From an uncultured Alphaproteobacteria bacterium (GTDB lineage: Bacteria > Pseudomonadota > Alphaproteobacteria > HIMB59 > GCA-002718135): 64,000 bases of DNA. Positions 32,617-41,651 of the stretch are shown here, piece by piece; position 1 is the stretch's first letter; each line of letters starts with the position of its first letter. Below the pieces are notes generated by a model. It saw nothing but the letters and a program-made list of their open reading frames with translations. It did not search any database and was not told where the DNA came from. A program made the translations under genes and the position numbers. The DNA lies in assembly GCA_902621725.1 (NCBI GenBank), contig CACNND010000003.1, forward strand, positions 1 to 64,000, given 5' to 3'.

Positions 32617-33396
32617 TTAATTTTTTCTTATTGTTTCGTTATAATGATTATTCAATTCAATAAGATATTGATAAGCTTCATGGTCAAAGTCATCTTTTGC
32701 TACTTTATCTTTTTTAAAATTATTGTACATATCTATTCCCCTTACACAAATAGCACTATCATTTTTGCTTTTTAATTGTTTCATATCAGTGGAAATAAAT
32801 TGAAAATTTAAACCTATTCTTCTATCATTACTAAAATTAGGTTGAGATGCGTGTAATGTTAAACCATGATGAAAAGAAACTTCACCGGGTTCTAACGGAC
32901 ATGATACTGCATTATCTATATCAATATCTTTTACAGTTTGACCTCTGAGTAAAACATTATTTTTATCTTCAGTTGAATGATGTTCAAAAAAACCATTTTT
33001 ATGAGAACCTGGTATCATTTTCATACACCCACTTTGATCATTAGCATTTGATAAAGCAAGCCATGCACTAACTTGTTTTTCATTATTATCAAAACCCCAA
33101 TAGGTAAGATCTTGATGCCAACTTACATGTGTTTTTGTATTTGGTTCTTTTATTATAAAAGTTGCATTATATAATAATATATTTTTACCAATTATTTCTT
33201 CAACAAAATCAAGCAAAATTTTATTAGTAGCTATTTCATACACCCATTTCATTATTGTATAAGTTTTTACAATATAATGAAGTTTACCTAGTTTTTTTTC
33301 TGTGTCTTCTAATTTACTTCTAAAAAAATTTACTTCTTTTGCATTGTAAATTTTCAATGGTGAGAAATAACCATTCCGTTCATAAAAATCTTTCAT
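32617..33396 (-). CDS. Phytanoyl-CoA dioxygenase (PhyH) family Fe(II)/2OG oxygenase
   Basis: A 259-aa non-heme iron oxygenase. The facial triad can be read: HVSWHQDLTYWG (HxD), and GEVSFHHGLTLHASQPN with the distal histidine, followed by RRIGLNFQFI whose arginine would bind 2-oxoglutarate. The internal GCMKMIPGSHKNGFF is the usual PhyH turn. Substrate unknown; free-living marine bacteria have many such genes for hydroxylating small organics. Next to the transporter genes, it may handle an imported compound. Confidence 0.87.
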   Translation of the reverse strand: MKDFYERNGYFSPLKIYNAKEVNFFRSKLEDTEKKLGKLHYIVKTYTIMKWVYEIATNKILLDFVEEIIGKNILLYNATFIIKEPNTKTHVSWHQDLTYWGFDNNEKQVSAWLALSNANDQSGCMKMIPGSHKNGFFEHHSTEDKNNVLLRGQTVKDIDIDNAVSCPLEPGEVSFHHGLTLHASQPNFSNDRRIGLNFQFISTDMKQLKSKNDSAICVRGIDMYNNFKKDKVAKDDFDHEAYQYLIELNNHYNETIRKN

Positions 33397-33427
33397 TATT
33401 TAAATATTATTAAAATTGGTTATTTAT

Positions 33428-33499
33428 TCAATAAAAATAAACAATAAAGAAACCAACTAAACAAATAATTAATAAATCAAATATCAAAACAAATTCCAT
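33428..33499 (-). CDS. Putative 23-aa membrane peptide
   Basis: ATG at 33499 to TGA at 33428, reading MEFVLIFDLLIICLVGFFIV then YFY. Single hydrophobic helix, no charged N-terminus, no clear ribosome site. Lies upstream of the PhyH gene in the 230-bp divergent spacer, next to the GTGACAC motif. Reported because its shape resembles other small membrane peptides in the window, but it may be chance. Confidence 0.25.
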   Translation of the reverse strand: MEFVLIFDLLIICLVGFFIVYFY

Positions 33500-33628
33500 A
33501 TTGGTTGTGACACTAAATCTTTATGGATAGAATACATTTACTCACTAAATATATATTGGTAGATTAGTGCCACATAATCTATGTACAAATTAATTTAGGC
33601 ATAAATTGAGTTAAAAAAAGGCAAATTT

Positions 33629-34537
33629 ATGAAAAAAATCAGTTGGGTAACACATAAAGATTATGACATTCCTTTGCCTGAAAATCATAAATTTACTGCC
33701 AGTAAGTTTTCAGATTTATATAATGAATTAAAAATTTCAGATTATTATCATCGTGCAAACATTCTAAGTCCTCAAAAGGCAAGTGTTGACGAGGTTTCTA
33801 TATGCCATGATTTAGATTATGTATTAAAAATAAAAAATGGTAGTTTATCCGATAAAGAAATAAGAAGATTGGGCTTTAAATGGTCAGAAACACTTTCTAA
33901 TCGTTCATTTTTAGCAGTTAATGGAACTCTATTAACATGCAAAGAAGCAATTAAGAATGGAATAGCAAATCATTTAGCTGGTGGCACACATCATAGTCAT
34001 AGGGATTTTGGTTCTGGATATTGTGTTTTTAACGATATGGCTTATGCATCATTACACTTGATAAGAGAGAGAATAGTAAAAAAAATATTAATTTTTGATA
34101 CTGACGTACATCAAGGAGATGGAACAGCTTCAATCCTTAAAGGTAATAATGAAATTTTTACATGCTCTATTCATTGTAAAAATAATTTTCCGTTTAGAAA
34201 ATCAATAAGTGACATGGATGTTGAATTAGATGATAATTTAGAAGATGACGAGTATTTAGAAATATTAAATCAAACACTTAATAGTTGTTTAAAAAAATTT
34301 AATCCTGAATTAGTAATTTTTGATACAGGAGTTGATATTCACAAAAATGATAAATTAGGAAATTTAAAAATAACAACTAAAGGATTGTTAAAAAGAGACA
34401 TTAAAGTGTTAGAATTTTTTAAAAATAAATCAATTCCTATTGCAACAGTTATTGGTGGTGGGTATTCAAATGATAAATTAGAGTTAGCTAAAAGACATAG
34501 TTTAATTTTTAAAGCTACATCAATGGTTTTTAATTAA
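33629..34537 (+). CDS. Histone-deacetylase-like (acetylpolyamine/acuC type) hydrolase
   Basis: A 302-aa zinc deacetylase. Motifs are VSICHDLDYV, LAGGTHHSHRDFGSGYCVFND (catalytic His pair), IFDTDVHQGDGTA (Asp and His zinc ligands), IFDTGVDIHKND (third ligand) and the VIGGGY turn. Bacterial members deacetylate acetylpolyamines or acetylated small molecules and proteins. A GGC-rich AAAAAGGC leader precedes the ATG. Divergent from the PhyH gene. The C-terminus overlaps a convergent secreted protein by 4 bp. Confidence 0.9.
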   Translation: MKKISWVTHKDYDIPLPENHKFTASKFSDLYNELKISDYYHRANILSPQKASVDEVSICHDLDYVLKIKNGSLSDKEIRRLGFKWSETLSNRSFLAVNGTLLTCKEAIKNGIANHLAGGTHHSHRDFGSGYCVFNDMAYASLHLIRERIVKKILIFDTDVHQGDGTASILKGNNEIFTCSIHCKNNFPFRKSISDMDVELDDNLEDDEYLEILNQTLNSCLKKFNPELVIFDTGVDIHKNDKLGNLKITTKGLLKRDIKVLEFFKNKSIPIATVIGGGYSNDKLELAKRHSLIFKATSMVFN

Positions 34538-34938
34538 TTACATTTAGATACATCTACCTCTATAGACCTATCATTTTGGAAATATTCAATACAAAAATTT
34601 TTAAATGAATTAAAATGACCCTCTATAATTTTTAAATTATATTCTTTATTATTAAAAATGTATTCAAATTTGATTTTTTCTACAATGTTATTAAAAAATA
34701 TCGGCATTGTAATTATTTCACCATCATTAAATATTGATTTTAAATAAAATGTATCTGAACGATTATCTACTTTAGAAAATGAATTCTTTTTTATCAGGAA
34801 AAGAACAGTTTCATTCCATTCATTTTTTTTAAAATCAAAAAGAATATTTAAATCGTTAAGATTTATTAATTTATTAGTATCTATGGCATTAGTATTTATA
34901 GATGTAAAAATTAAACATAAAAAAAGTAATTTTTTCAT
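34534..34938 (-). CDS. Hypothetical exported protein
   Basis: A 134-aa protein with a short signal peptide (MKKLLFLCLIFTSINTNA, likely cleaved after NA). Mature part is lysine/asparagine-rich with two cysteines near the C-terminus (NFCIEYFQND, VSKCN) that could form a disulphide in the periplasm. No family recognised. Converges on the HDAC gene. Confidence 0.65.
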   Translation of the reverse strand: MKKLLFLCLIFTSINTNAIDTNKLINLNDLNILFDFKKNEWNETVLFLIKKNSFSKVDNRSDTFYLKSIFNDGEIITMPIFFNNIVEKIKFEYIFNNKEYNLKIIEGHFNSFKNFCIEYFQNDRSIEVDVSKCN

Positions 34939-35006
34939 AAAAATAAGTGTAATTTAAAGTATGATACTGATAGATATATTAATTATCTATTTATTTTCAA
35001 ATATTT

Positions 35007-35861
35007 ATGCAGACAAGAAATAAGGGGCTTATTCTATCATTTATTGGAGTTTTAATACTTAGTCCTGATAGTTTATTAATTAGACTAGTAAATTTAGATG
35101 ATTTTAGTTTAATATTTTATAGAAGTGCTTTACCGGCTGTTTCTATATTAATATTTCTCATTTATGCTTACCAAAAATCTTTTCTTAAATCATTTTATCT
35201 AATTGGTTTACCAGGTATCATCTATGCTATTCTTTATGCTATAACTCATATTTGTTTTGTATACTCAATTCAAAATACTGCCGTAGCAAATACATTAGTT
35301 CTCATTGCATCAGCACCCATTTTTGCTGCTTTATTTTCAGTTTTCATACTTAAAGAAATTCCAAGTTTTTTTACGTGGATAGTAATTTTAATTGCAATGT
35401 TTGCTATGATCATCATTGGTATAGGTAGTTTTACAACTTCAGGATTATATGGAGATCTAATGGCTTTAATTGTAGCTGTTGGTATGGGATTTAGTATGGT
35501 ACTTGTTCGATTATTCAAAAATAAAGATTTTGTTCCTGCTTGTTTAATTGGTTGTTTATTATCAGCTCTATATGTACTTCCTTTTGGAATTAATTTTCAA
35601 TTAAACATCAATCAGATATATTTACTTTTATTGATGTGTTTTATAATATTACCAATACCATTTATTATTTTAGCAATTTCTCCAAAATTTACTCCTGCTC
35701 ATGAAGTTGCATTAATTTTTTTATTAGAAAGTGTTTTAGGTACCGCTTGGGTTTGGTTTGTTATAAATGAAATTCCACCTATAAACACAATCATTGGCGG
35801 AGCCCTCTTACTTGGATCAGTGACAATATTTACATATCAAACAACTAAAAAAACTAATTAG
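35007..35861 (+). CDS. EamA (DMT superfamily) transporter
   Basis: A 284-aa ten-helix carrier with two EamA repeats: VANTLVLIASAPIFAALFSVFILKEIP ends the first and EVALIFLLESVLGTAWVWFVINEIP ends the second. The N-terminus reads NKGLILSFIGVLILSPD. Substrate unknown. It and the next EamA gene converge with an 8-bp overlap, so they are separately transcribed. Confidence 0.9.
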   Translation: MQTRNKGLILSFIGVLILSPDSLLIRLVNLDDFSLIFYRSALPAVSILIFLIYAYQKSFLKSFYLIGLPGIIYAILYAITHICFVYSIQNTAVANTLVLIASAPIFAALFSVFILKEIPSFFTWIVILIAMFAMIIIGIGSFTTSGLYGDLMALIVAVGMGFSMVLVRLFKNKDFVPACLIGCLLSALYVLPFGINFQLNINQIYLLLLMCFIILPIPFIILAISPKFTPAHEVALIFLLESVLGTAWVWFVINEIPPINTIIGGALLLGSVTIFTYQTTKKTN

Positions 35862-36708
35862 TGTTATTAACTGATTTACTTTCTCTAACGAAAATATAAA
35901 TCCCACTAACAACAATCAAAGTTAGTCCTAAATAAATCCAAATATCAGGTAAATCACCAAAGAAAGCATAACCAACAAGTATATTTGTAGAGATCTCAAA
36001 ATAACCTAACGGAGCTAGTTTTGAAGCTTCACCAAGTCTTAAAGAAAGAATTATTAAAAAATGCCCTAAAGTTCCAATTGAAGCTAATGAGATGAGTAAT
36101 AATAATTGTCTTAAATCTAAATTTATCCAGTAAAAAGGAACAATAAGAGATATAAAAATACAACCTACGATACCTGTAAAAAGTAAAGTTACAACAGCAC
36201 TATCTGTAAAAGATAATTTTCGAGTATAAATTATATAAAAAGCATATGAAATTCCTGCAGCAATAGCTGAAAAAGATGCAAAATTAATTTCTACAAAACC
36301 TGGTCTTATAATTATCATAACTCCAAAAAAACCGATCAAAACTGCAATCCATCGATGAATTCCAACTTTTTCTTTTAAATAAAAAATAGATAATATTGTC
36401 ACTATTATTGGAGATATAAAGGCAAGGGTTAAAGCTTCAGCTAATGATATAATTGAAATTGCATAAAAGAAAAAAACGGTAGATAAAAATAAAAAAAAAC
36501 TTCTAAATAGTTGTATTGAAATAGTTTTTGGAAAACTAATTTCTTTTCTAAAAAATATAAATACAAATGGGAAACTAACTAAAAGCATAAAAAAATATCT
36601 TCCCCAAATTACTTGTATGAAATGTATTTCTGAAGATAAATATTTTGCAATCCCATCCATAAAGGGTAGTAATAACCAACCTGATATATTTAAAATATAT
36701 GCTAACAT
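35854..36708 (-). CDS. EamA (DMT superfamily) transporter
   Basis: A 284-aa ten-helix carrier. First EamA repeat: ALTLAFISPIIVTILSIFYLKEKVGIHRWIAVLIGFFGVMIIIRPG. Second repeat ends ASKLAPLGYFEISTNILVGYAFFGDLPD. The pattern LKEKVGIHRW is shared with the 31.6-kb EamA gene (LDEKVGIRRW), so the two are probably close paralogues. It shares one base with the zinc-ribbon gene upstream. Confidence 0.9.
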   Translation of the reverse strand: MLAYILNISGWLLLPFMDGIAKYLSSEIHFIQVIWGRYFFMLLVSFPFVFIFFRKEISFPKTISIQLFRSFFLFLSTVFFFYAISIISLAEALTLAFISPIIVTILSIFYLKEKVGIHRWIAVLIGFFGVMIIIRPGFVEINFASFSAIAAGISYAFYIIYTRKLSFTDSAVVTLLFTGIVGCIFISLIVPFYWINLDLRQLLLLISLASIGTLGHFLIILSLRLGEASKLAPLGYFEISTNILVGYAFFGDLPDIWIYLGLTLIVVSGIYIFVRESKSVNNTN

Positions 36709-37115
36709 TAATTTGTCATAAAAGATGATGGATCACAAATCTTACAAATTAAATCTCCAATAGATTTTTTAGGATTGTAAGTTTGATAGAAAATATCTTT
36801 TATAGAAATATTATTTTCAGATAAATATTTTTCTATTTCCCAATAATACCTAAAACATTTTGAACATTGTGCAGCATTTTCTTTATGAGATGGTTTATAT
36901 AATTCATTCCAAAGTTTGGACATTTCATTTTGCTTATCAGGGGAAATATTTTCTGAAATAATTGATGGAATATCCATAAAACACTTAGCACATTGTATTT
37001 CAGATGTTACATTTTTATATGGTTCATCTTTATAGTTTTTTCCTATCGTAGTTTTACCAATATATTTATCTGAATTACAATTTGGACAAAAAAAATTGAT
37101 TTTATTGCTAAGCAT
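36708..37115 (-). CDS. Zinc-ribbon protein of unknown function
   Basis: A 135-aa soluble protein with four CxxC knuckles: FCPNCNSD, IQCAKCFM, AQCSKCFRYYWE and LICKICDPS, enough to hold two zinc ions. Between them are lysine-rich linkers. No DNA-binding helix can be named. Overlap of one base with the EamA gene suggests co-translation. Possibly a rubredoxin-like or RNA/DNA-associated zinc protein; function not known. Confidence 0.7.
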   Translation of the reverse strand: MLSNKINFFCPNCNSDKYIGKTTIGKNYKDEPYKNVTSEIQCAKCFMDIPSIISENISPDKQNEMSKLWNELYKPSHKENAAQCSKCFRYYWEIEKYLSENNISIKDIFYQTYNPKKSIGDLICKICDPSSFMTN

Positions 37116-37175
37116 TTTATTCTATGAATAAATTTTCATAACATTTATAAATTAAGAATAAAATTATTATTTATA

Positions 37176-38036
37176 ATGAACCTTTATCTTTCATATCTAT
37201 TTATCTTTTTTTGGAGTAGTGCTTTTATAAGTGGTCAATTTATTGTGCAATCAGCAAGCCCTTTTGCAGCACTATGTTTTAGGTTTTGTATTGTAAGTGC
37301 ATTTTTTTTAATTTTTTCTATTATTTTTAGGGAAAGAATAAGAATAAATCAAAATTTAATATTTCAAGCTATGATTACTGGAATTCTTTTTCATGGATTT
37401 TATTTAGGTGGGGTATTTTTTTCTTATTCAATGGGACTAACTGCAACATTATCTGCATTAATTGTATGCCTTCAACCAATTTTAACAAATATTCTAAGTG
37501 GACCAATTTTAAAAGAAAAAGTTACTGTTACCCAATGGGTAGGAATATTTTTTGGTTTTTTAGGTACTATATTAGTTATAGGTTATGATATTGGAACAGA
37601 AATCCCAACAATAGGTGTTATTGCTTCTATAGTCGCACTTTTAGGAGCAACTTCAGCTACTATTTGGCAAAAAAAATTTACCCATGAGATAAGTCTTTCA
37701 GTTAATAATTTTTATCAAGCATTAAGTGCTGGAATATTTTTATTTATAATTTCATTATTTTTTGAAATATCATTTATTAATTTTGATACACGTTTTATTT
37801 TATCAATATCGTGGCAAATCATTATGGTGTCTTTTGGAGCGTACGCAATACTTATGTATCTAATAAAAAATGGAACAGCTTCTAAAACTAGCAGTCTTTT
37901 TTTCCTTGTTCCTCCAACTACTGCTTTAATGGCTTGGTTTGTTTTAGATGAAAAATTATTTATAATTGATATTATTGGACTATTAATTTGTACATTTGGT
38001 GTCTATATAGCTACAAGAACAAATGTGAATAAATAA
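37176..38036 (+). CDS. EamA (DMT superfamily) transporter
   Basis: A 286-aa ten-helix carrier, with an N-terminus of the RhaT/YedA-like type (YLFIFFWSSAFISGQF) and GLTATLSALIVCLQPILTNILSG marking the end of repeat one, VLDEKLFIIDIIGLLICTFGVYIATR the end of repeat two. Its stop overlaps the DUF3147 start by one base. It is the fourth EamA gene within 6.5 kb. Confidence 0.9.
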   Translation: MNLYLSYLFIFFWSSAFISGQFIVQSASPFAALCFRFCIVSAFFLIFSIIFRERIRINQNLIFQAMITGILFHGFYLGGVFFSYSMGLTATLSALIVCLQPILTNILSGPILKEKVTVTQWVGIFFGFLGTILVIGYDIGTEIPTIGVIASIVALLGATSATIWQKKFTHEISLSVNNFYQALSAGIFLFIISLFFEISFINFDTRFILSISWQIIMVSFGAYAILMYLIKNGTASKTSSLFFLVPPTTALMAWFVLDEKLFIIDIIGLLICTFGVYIATRTNVNK

Positions 38037-38383
38037 TGTATTTTTTTATTAAAGCTATAATAAGTGCTATTATAATTGTTGCAGTATCTGAAATAGCAAA
38101 AAAATATACTTGGACTGCTGCAATAATTGTTTCCTTACCACTTACATCTTTATTAGCTTTTATATGGTTATATTGGGACACAAAAGATTATCAAAAAGTA
38201 ATTGAGTTATCTTATAGTACACTTGTTATGAGTATTCCTTCTTTTGTTTTTTTTATTGTTTTACCTATTCTTCTGAAATTTAAACAAAATTTTGTTTTTT
38301 CACTAATTGTTTCAATAATCAGTACTGCAATAGCTTATGCAATTTTTATGTTTATAATTAAAAAATTTAACTTTAATTTTTAA
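38036..38383 (+). CDS. DUF3147 family membrane protein
   Basis: A 115-aa membrane protein with four helices and the family pattern AVSEIAKKYTWTAAIIVSLPLTSLLAFIWLYWDT and SIPSFVFFIVLPILL. It is coupled to the EamA gene by a one-base overlap. Function of DUF3147 proteins is unknown; the pairing suggests an accessory of the transporter, but that is inference only. Confidence 0.82.
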   Translation: MYFFIKAIISAIIIVAVSEIAKKYTWTAAIIVSLPLTSLLAFIWLYWDTKDYQKVIELSYSTLVMSIPSFVFFIVLPILLKFKQNFVFSLIVSIISTAIAYAIFMFIIKKFNFNF

Positions 38384-38558
38384 TAATATTCTCTTTATTC
38401 ATTAAAATCGGCCTTCCATCATGTGCAGTATTTAATGGGTAATAATCACCTTTATATTTAACGCATAATGTTAAGCCATTTCTTTTTTCTTTACCTAGAT
38501 TTACCTCTAAATCGACTATAACTAATTCAGTTTTTTCTAAAACTTTAATAATTTTCAT
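38373..38558 (-). CDS. 61-aa hypothetical protein
   Basis: A 61-aa soluble ORF (MKIIKVLEKTELVIVDLEVNL...GDYYPLNTAHDGRPILMNK). GAAAGGA lies about six bases before its ATG, a good ribosome site for this genome. Predicted small all-beta fold. It converges with the DUF3147 gene, overlapping by 11 bp. Looks real because the ribosome site, the amino-acid mix and the lack of low-complexity all fit. Family unknown. Confidence 0.6.
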   Translation of the reverse strand: MKIIKVLEKTELVIVDLEVNLGKEKRNGLTLCVKYKGDYYPLNTAHDGRPILMNKENIIKN

Positions 38559-38618
38559 AACTATCCTTTCAAAATATATAAATATATTTAGTAAGTACTA
38601 TAAGATGTATCAAGTTTT

Positions 38619-39410
38619 ATGATTAGAGTTTTTCTAATATTCATTTTAATATTTTTGATTAAGAATGCATTTGCTAATAAATATATAACCATAGCTAGCA
38701 CAACTTCTACTCATGATACGGGTTTATTAGAATATATTAACAAAAAATTTGAAAATAAATATCAGACAAAAGTTAGAGCATTATCTCTTGGAACAGGGCA
38801 GGCAATTAAAGTTGCAATGGATGGAAATGTTGAAATTTTATTAGTTCATCATAAAAAATCAGAACTAGAATTTATGAATAATGGGTATGGAATTCTTAGA
38901 CATGATTTGATGTATAATGATTTTGTCTTGATAGGACCGAAAAAAGATAAAAAAACATGCTCTTCAATTGAAAATAAAATGATTGAAATTAAAAAATCAA
39001 AATTGTTATTTGTATCTAGAGGTGATGAGAGTGGCACGCATAAAAAAGAAAAAGAACTTTGGGAATTATCAAATATAAGAGAACCATTTGAAGAAAATTG
39101 GTATCTCAGTGTTGGTCAGGGAATGGGATCAACATTATTAATAGCTAACCAAAAAAATGCCTACACTCTTAGTGATCGTAGCACTTGGATAGCTTTTAAT
39201 AAAAAAGAAAATTTACAAATTGTTTGTGAAAATTTACCGCCATTATTTAATCAATATGGAATAATTTTAGTAAGCAATAAGATAAATAATAATTTAAATA
39301 TTGAAGAGGCTAAAAAATATATTGATTGGATTACATCAGATGAAGCAAAAAAATTGATTAATAATTATCGAGTAAATGGAAAACAATTATTTTTCTTTAA
39401 TTATAATTAG
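38619..39410 (+). CDS. TupA-like tungstate/molybdate ABC binding protein
   Basis: A 263-aa periplasmic binding protein with a signal peptide (MIRVFLIFILIFLIKNAFA). The mature start ITIASTTSTHDTGLLEYINKKF, then TGQAIKVAMDGNVEILLVHHKKSE, GYGILRHDLMYNDFVLIGP and SRGDESGTHKKE match tungstate-binding TupA proteins. The downstream TupB permease and TupC ATPase are absent here; the next gene is on the other strand. So it is an orphan binding protein unless the permease is elsewhere. The ligand may also be molybdate or another oxyanion. Confidence 0.85.
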   Translation: MIRVFLIFILIFLIKNAFANKYITIASTTSTHDTGLLEYINKKFENKYQTKVRALSLGTGQAIKVAMDGNVEILLVHHKKSELEFMNNGYGILRHDLMYNDFVLIGPKKDKKTCSSIENKMIEIKKSKLLFVSRGDESGTHKKEKELWELSNIREPFEENWYLSVGQGMGSTLLIANQKNAYTLSDRSTWIAFNKKENLQIVCENLPPLFNQYGIILVSNKINNNLNIEEAKKYIDWITSDEAKKLINNYRVNGKQLFFFNYN

Positions 39411-40189
39411 TTAATTCTTCCAAAAAAGGTTAATCTTGCATTTTCTGAGAGCATTGTACCTTCCTCTTCATTATAATTTAGTGTTACCAATATTCTTGGT
39501 TTTTCTGACTCTACTGGTGTAACACGATGCAAATAATTTCTACCATAAAATAATATCAGAGTACCGGCATCAACATCTGCTTTTTGTGGTAAAATTTTTC
39601 TATCTAAAATATCTTTAATATATGATTTATCGATATAGTTTTCTGAAAAATTTCTACCTTTACTAACATATTCAAATTGACCACCTTTATCTGATGATTG
39701 TATCATTAAAGTGATAGCAAATGATGCATTATCAAAATGCCATCCTAGCTGTTGTGATTTTTGATAATAATTATAATTTATGGAAGATAAAGCATCACTG
39801 TATGGATAAATATTTTTTAAATTTAAGACACCTTTTAAAAAATTTTTAAAAATCTTTGATTGATATAAAATATTTAATTTTGATTGCTCATTTAACAAAT
39901 CATGAGGAACACAACCTTTATCACTAACGACCTCTCTATTTAAAGGATCATTCAAGTCACTTAATTTATCTTGTTTATTAAGTAAGATAGTATGATTTTG
40001 AGAACAATAGAATGCTTGATCTTGTAATTCATGTGCTTCAAAAATTAATTCACTTAAGCAGTCATTGGTTAAAAAATCATTTAATATTAGTATAGAATTT
40101 TTTTTAATTTCATCGTTGCAATATTGAATATATTCATTGCTATCTATTGGATGTTTTGACTGATTAACTATATCAATTATGGTATTCAT
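39407..40189 (-). CDS. 2OG-Fe(II) oxygenase of the HalD/BesD-like family
   Basis: A 260-aa non-heme iron oxygenase. The metal motif HFDNASFAITLMIQSS keeps the acidic residue (HxD), GGQFEYVSKGRN follows, then GTLILFYGRNYLHRVTPVESEKPRILVTLNYNEEEGTMLSENARLTFFG supplies the distal histidine and the 2OG-binding arginine. In true BesD-type halogenases the Asp is replaced, so this looks like a hydroxylase, perhaps on an amino acid. It converges with the TupA gene by 4 bp. Confidence 0.82.
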   Translation of the reverse strand: MNTIIDIVNQSKHPIDSNEYIQYCNDEIKKNSILILNDFLTNDCLSELIFEAHELQDQAFYCSQNHTILLNKQDKLSDLNDPLNREVVSDKGCVPHDLLNEQSKLNILYQSKIFKNFLKGVLNLKNIYPYSDALSSINYNYYQKSQQLGWHFDNASFAITLMIQSSDKGGQFEYVSKGRNFSENYIDKSYIKDILDRKILPQKADVDAGTLILFYGRNYLHRVTPVESEKPRILVTLNYNEEEGTMLSENARLTFFGRIN

Positions 40190-40259
40190 TGTTGACTTAA
40201 TACTTATATACTAAAGTTGTAGATGTTAAATTTAAAAAATTTATATATATTTATTCAAA

Positions 40260-41651
40260 ATGGTTTGGAATTTTCAAGATAGTTATACGAAATTACCTAG
40301 TATTTTTTATAGTAAAGTTAATCCTGAAAATTTTAGTAATAAAAAATTAGTTTTATTTAACAGTGATCTTGCGAAGAGCTTAAATTTAGATTTTAGTAAA
40401 TATGATGATGATGAAAAGTGTAATATTCTTTTGGGAAAAAATAAATTAGATAAAAATTACTTTTCTCAAGCTTATGCTGGACATCAATTTGGAAATTTTA
40501 CAATTTTAGGTGATGGTAGAGCTGTAATTATTGGTGAACATATTACTAATAATAAACAAAGGCTAGATATACAGTTAAAAGGTTCAGGTCAAACACCCTA
40601 CTCTAGAAATGGAGATGGAAAAGCTGCATTAGGTCCAATGATAAGGGAATATATATTGAGTGAAGCTATGCATAATCTTGGTATATCATCAACCAGAGCA
40701 CTTGCAGTTATTACTACAGGTGAAAATGTATTTCGTGATAGATTAGAGCCTGGTGCAATTTTAATTAGAGTTGCAAAATCGCATATTAGAGTAGGAACCT
40801 TTCAATTTGGAAGTCTTTTAAAAAATAGAGAAGAATTTCAAAACTTTATATCTTATACAATTTCAAGGCTGTATCCTGATATAGATAATAATAATGATAA
40901 ATATTTAAAATTTTTTGAGACAATCTGTGATTTGCAAATTAAGTTAGTCGTAAATTGGATGAGAGTTGGTTTTATTCATGGTGTTATGAATACCGATAAT
41001 ATGTCTTTATCTGGTGAAACTATAGATTATGGTCCGGCAGCATATTTGGATGAGTATAATCCAAAAAAAGTTTTTAGCTCAATTGATAAAATGGGAAGAT
41101 ATTCTTTTGAAAATCAATCAAAAATAACGTTGTGGAATTTAGCAAGATTTGCTGAAACTTTTCTTCATTTAATTGATTCAAATGAAAAAACAGCAATTAA
41201 AAAAATCGAAAATATATTAAATAAATATAAAAAATTGTTTGATCAATCTTGGTTAAGAATGATGTCTATGAAATTAAATTTAGATAATAATAATAATAAT
41301 AACGAAGAAATTGTTAAAGATTTTTTAGATTTGATGCATATTTATAAACTTGATTATACAAATACATTTTTAGATTTAGAAAATAATACTCTTGATAAGA
41401 GTATATTTAAAAATTGGGAAGAAAAATATAAAAAAAACAAATTAAAAAAATTTAAAAATATTAATCCTAAAATTATACCTAGAAATCATATTATTGAGCA
41501 AATAATTAATGAGGTATATAGTAATGATTATGCTCAATTATATGAATTCGAAAAATTACTAAAAAATCCTTATGAGAATATAGAAAATAAAAAATATATT
41601 ACCCCACCTCTTGAAAGTGAAAAAGTTTTTGAAACTTTTTGTGGTACTTAA
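40260..41651 (+). CDS. selO: SelO/YdiU protein adenylyltransferase
   Basis: A 463-aa pseudokinase that transfers AMP to protein hydroxyls and is part of the redox stress response. Clear family block YAGHQFGNFTILGDGRAVIIGE, RLDIQLKGSGQTPYSRNGDGKAALGPMIREY, LGISSTRALAVITTGENVFRD, WMRVGFIHGVMNTDNMSLSGETIDYGP. It ends ...FETFCGT with a Cys three residues from the end, in place of the selenocysteine/cysteine of longer homologues. Full length for the bacterial form. Alone on its strand. Confidence 0.96.
   Translation: MVWNFQDSYTKLPSIFYSKVNPENFSNKKLVLFNSDLAKSLNLDFSKYDDDEKCNILLGKNKLDKNYFSQAYAGHQFGNFTILGDGRAVIIGEHITNNKQRLDIQLKGSGQTPYSRNGDGKAALGPMIREYILSEAMHNLGISSTRALAVITTGENVFRDRLEPGAILIRVAKSHIRVGTFQFGSLLKNREEFQNFISYTISRLYPDIDNNNDKYLKFFETICDLQIKLVVNWMRVGFIHGVMNTDNMSLSGETIDYGPAAYLDEYNPKKVFSSIDKMGRYSFENQSKITLWNLARFAETFLHLIDSNEKTAIKKIENILNKYKKLFDQSWLRMMSMKLNLDNNNNNNEEIVKDFLDLMHIYKLDYTNTFLDLENNTLDKSIFKNWEEKYKKNKLKKFKNINPKIIPRNHIIEQIINEVYSNDYAQLYEFEKLLKNPYENIENKKYITPPLESEKVFETFCGT

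Noticed and set aside
41282-41306. AAT/ATAA-rich run in selO encoding several consecutive Asn
   Set aside because: A low-complexity linker in a fast-drifting A/T-rich gene; not a repeat element of interest.
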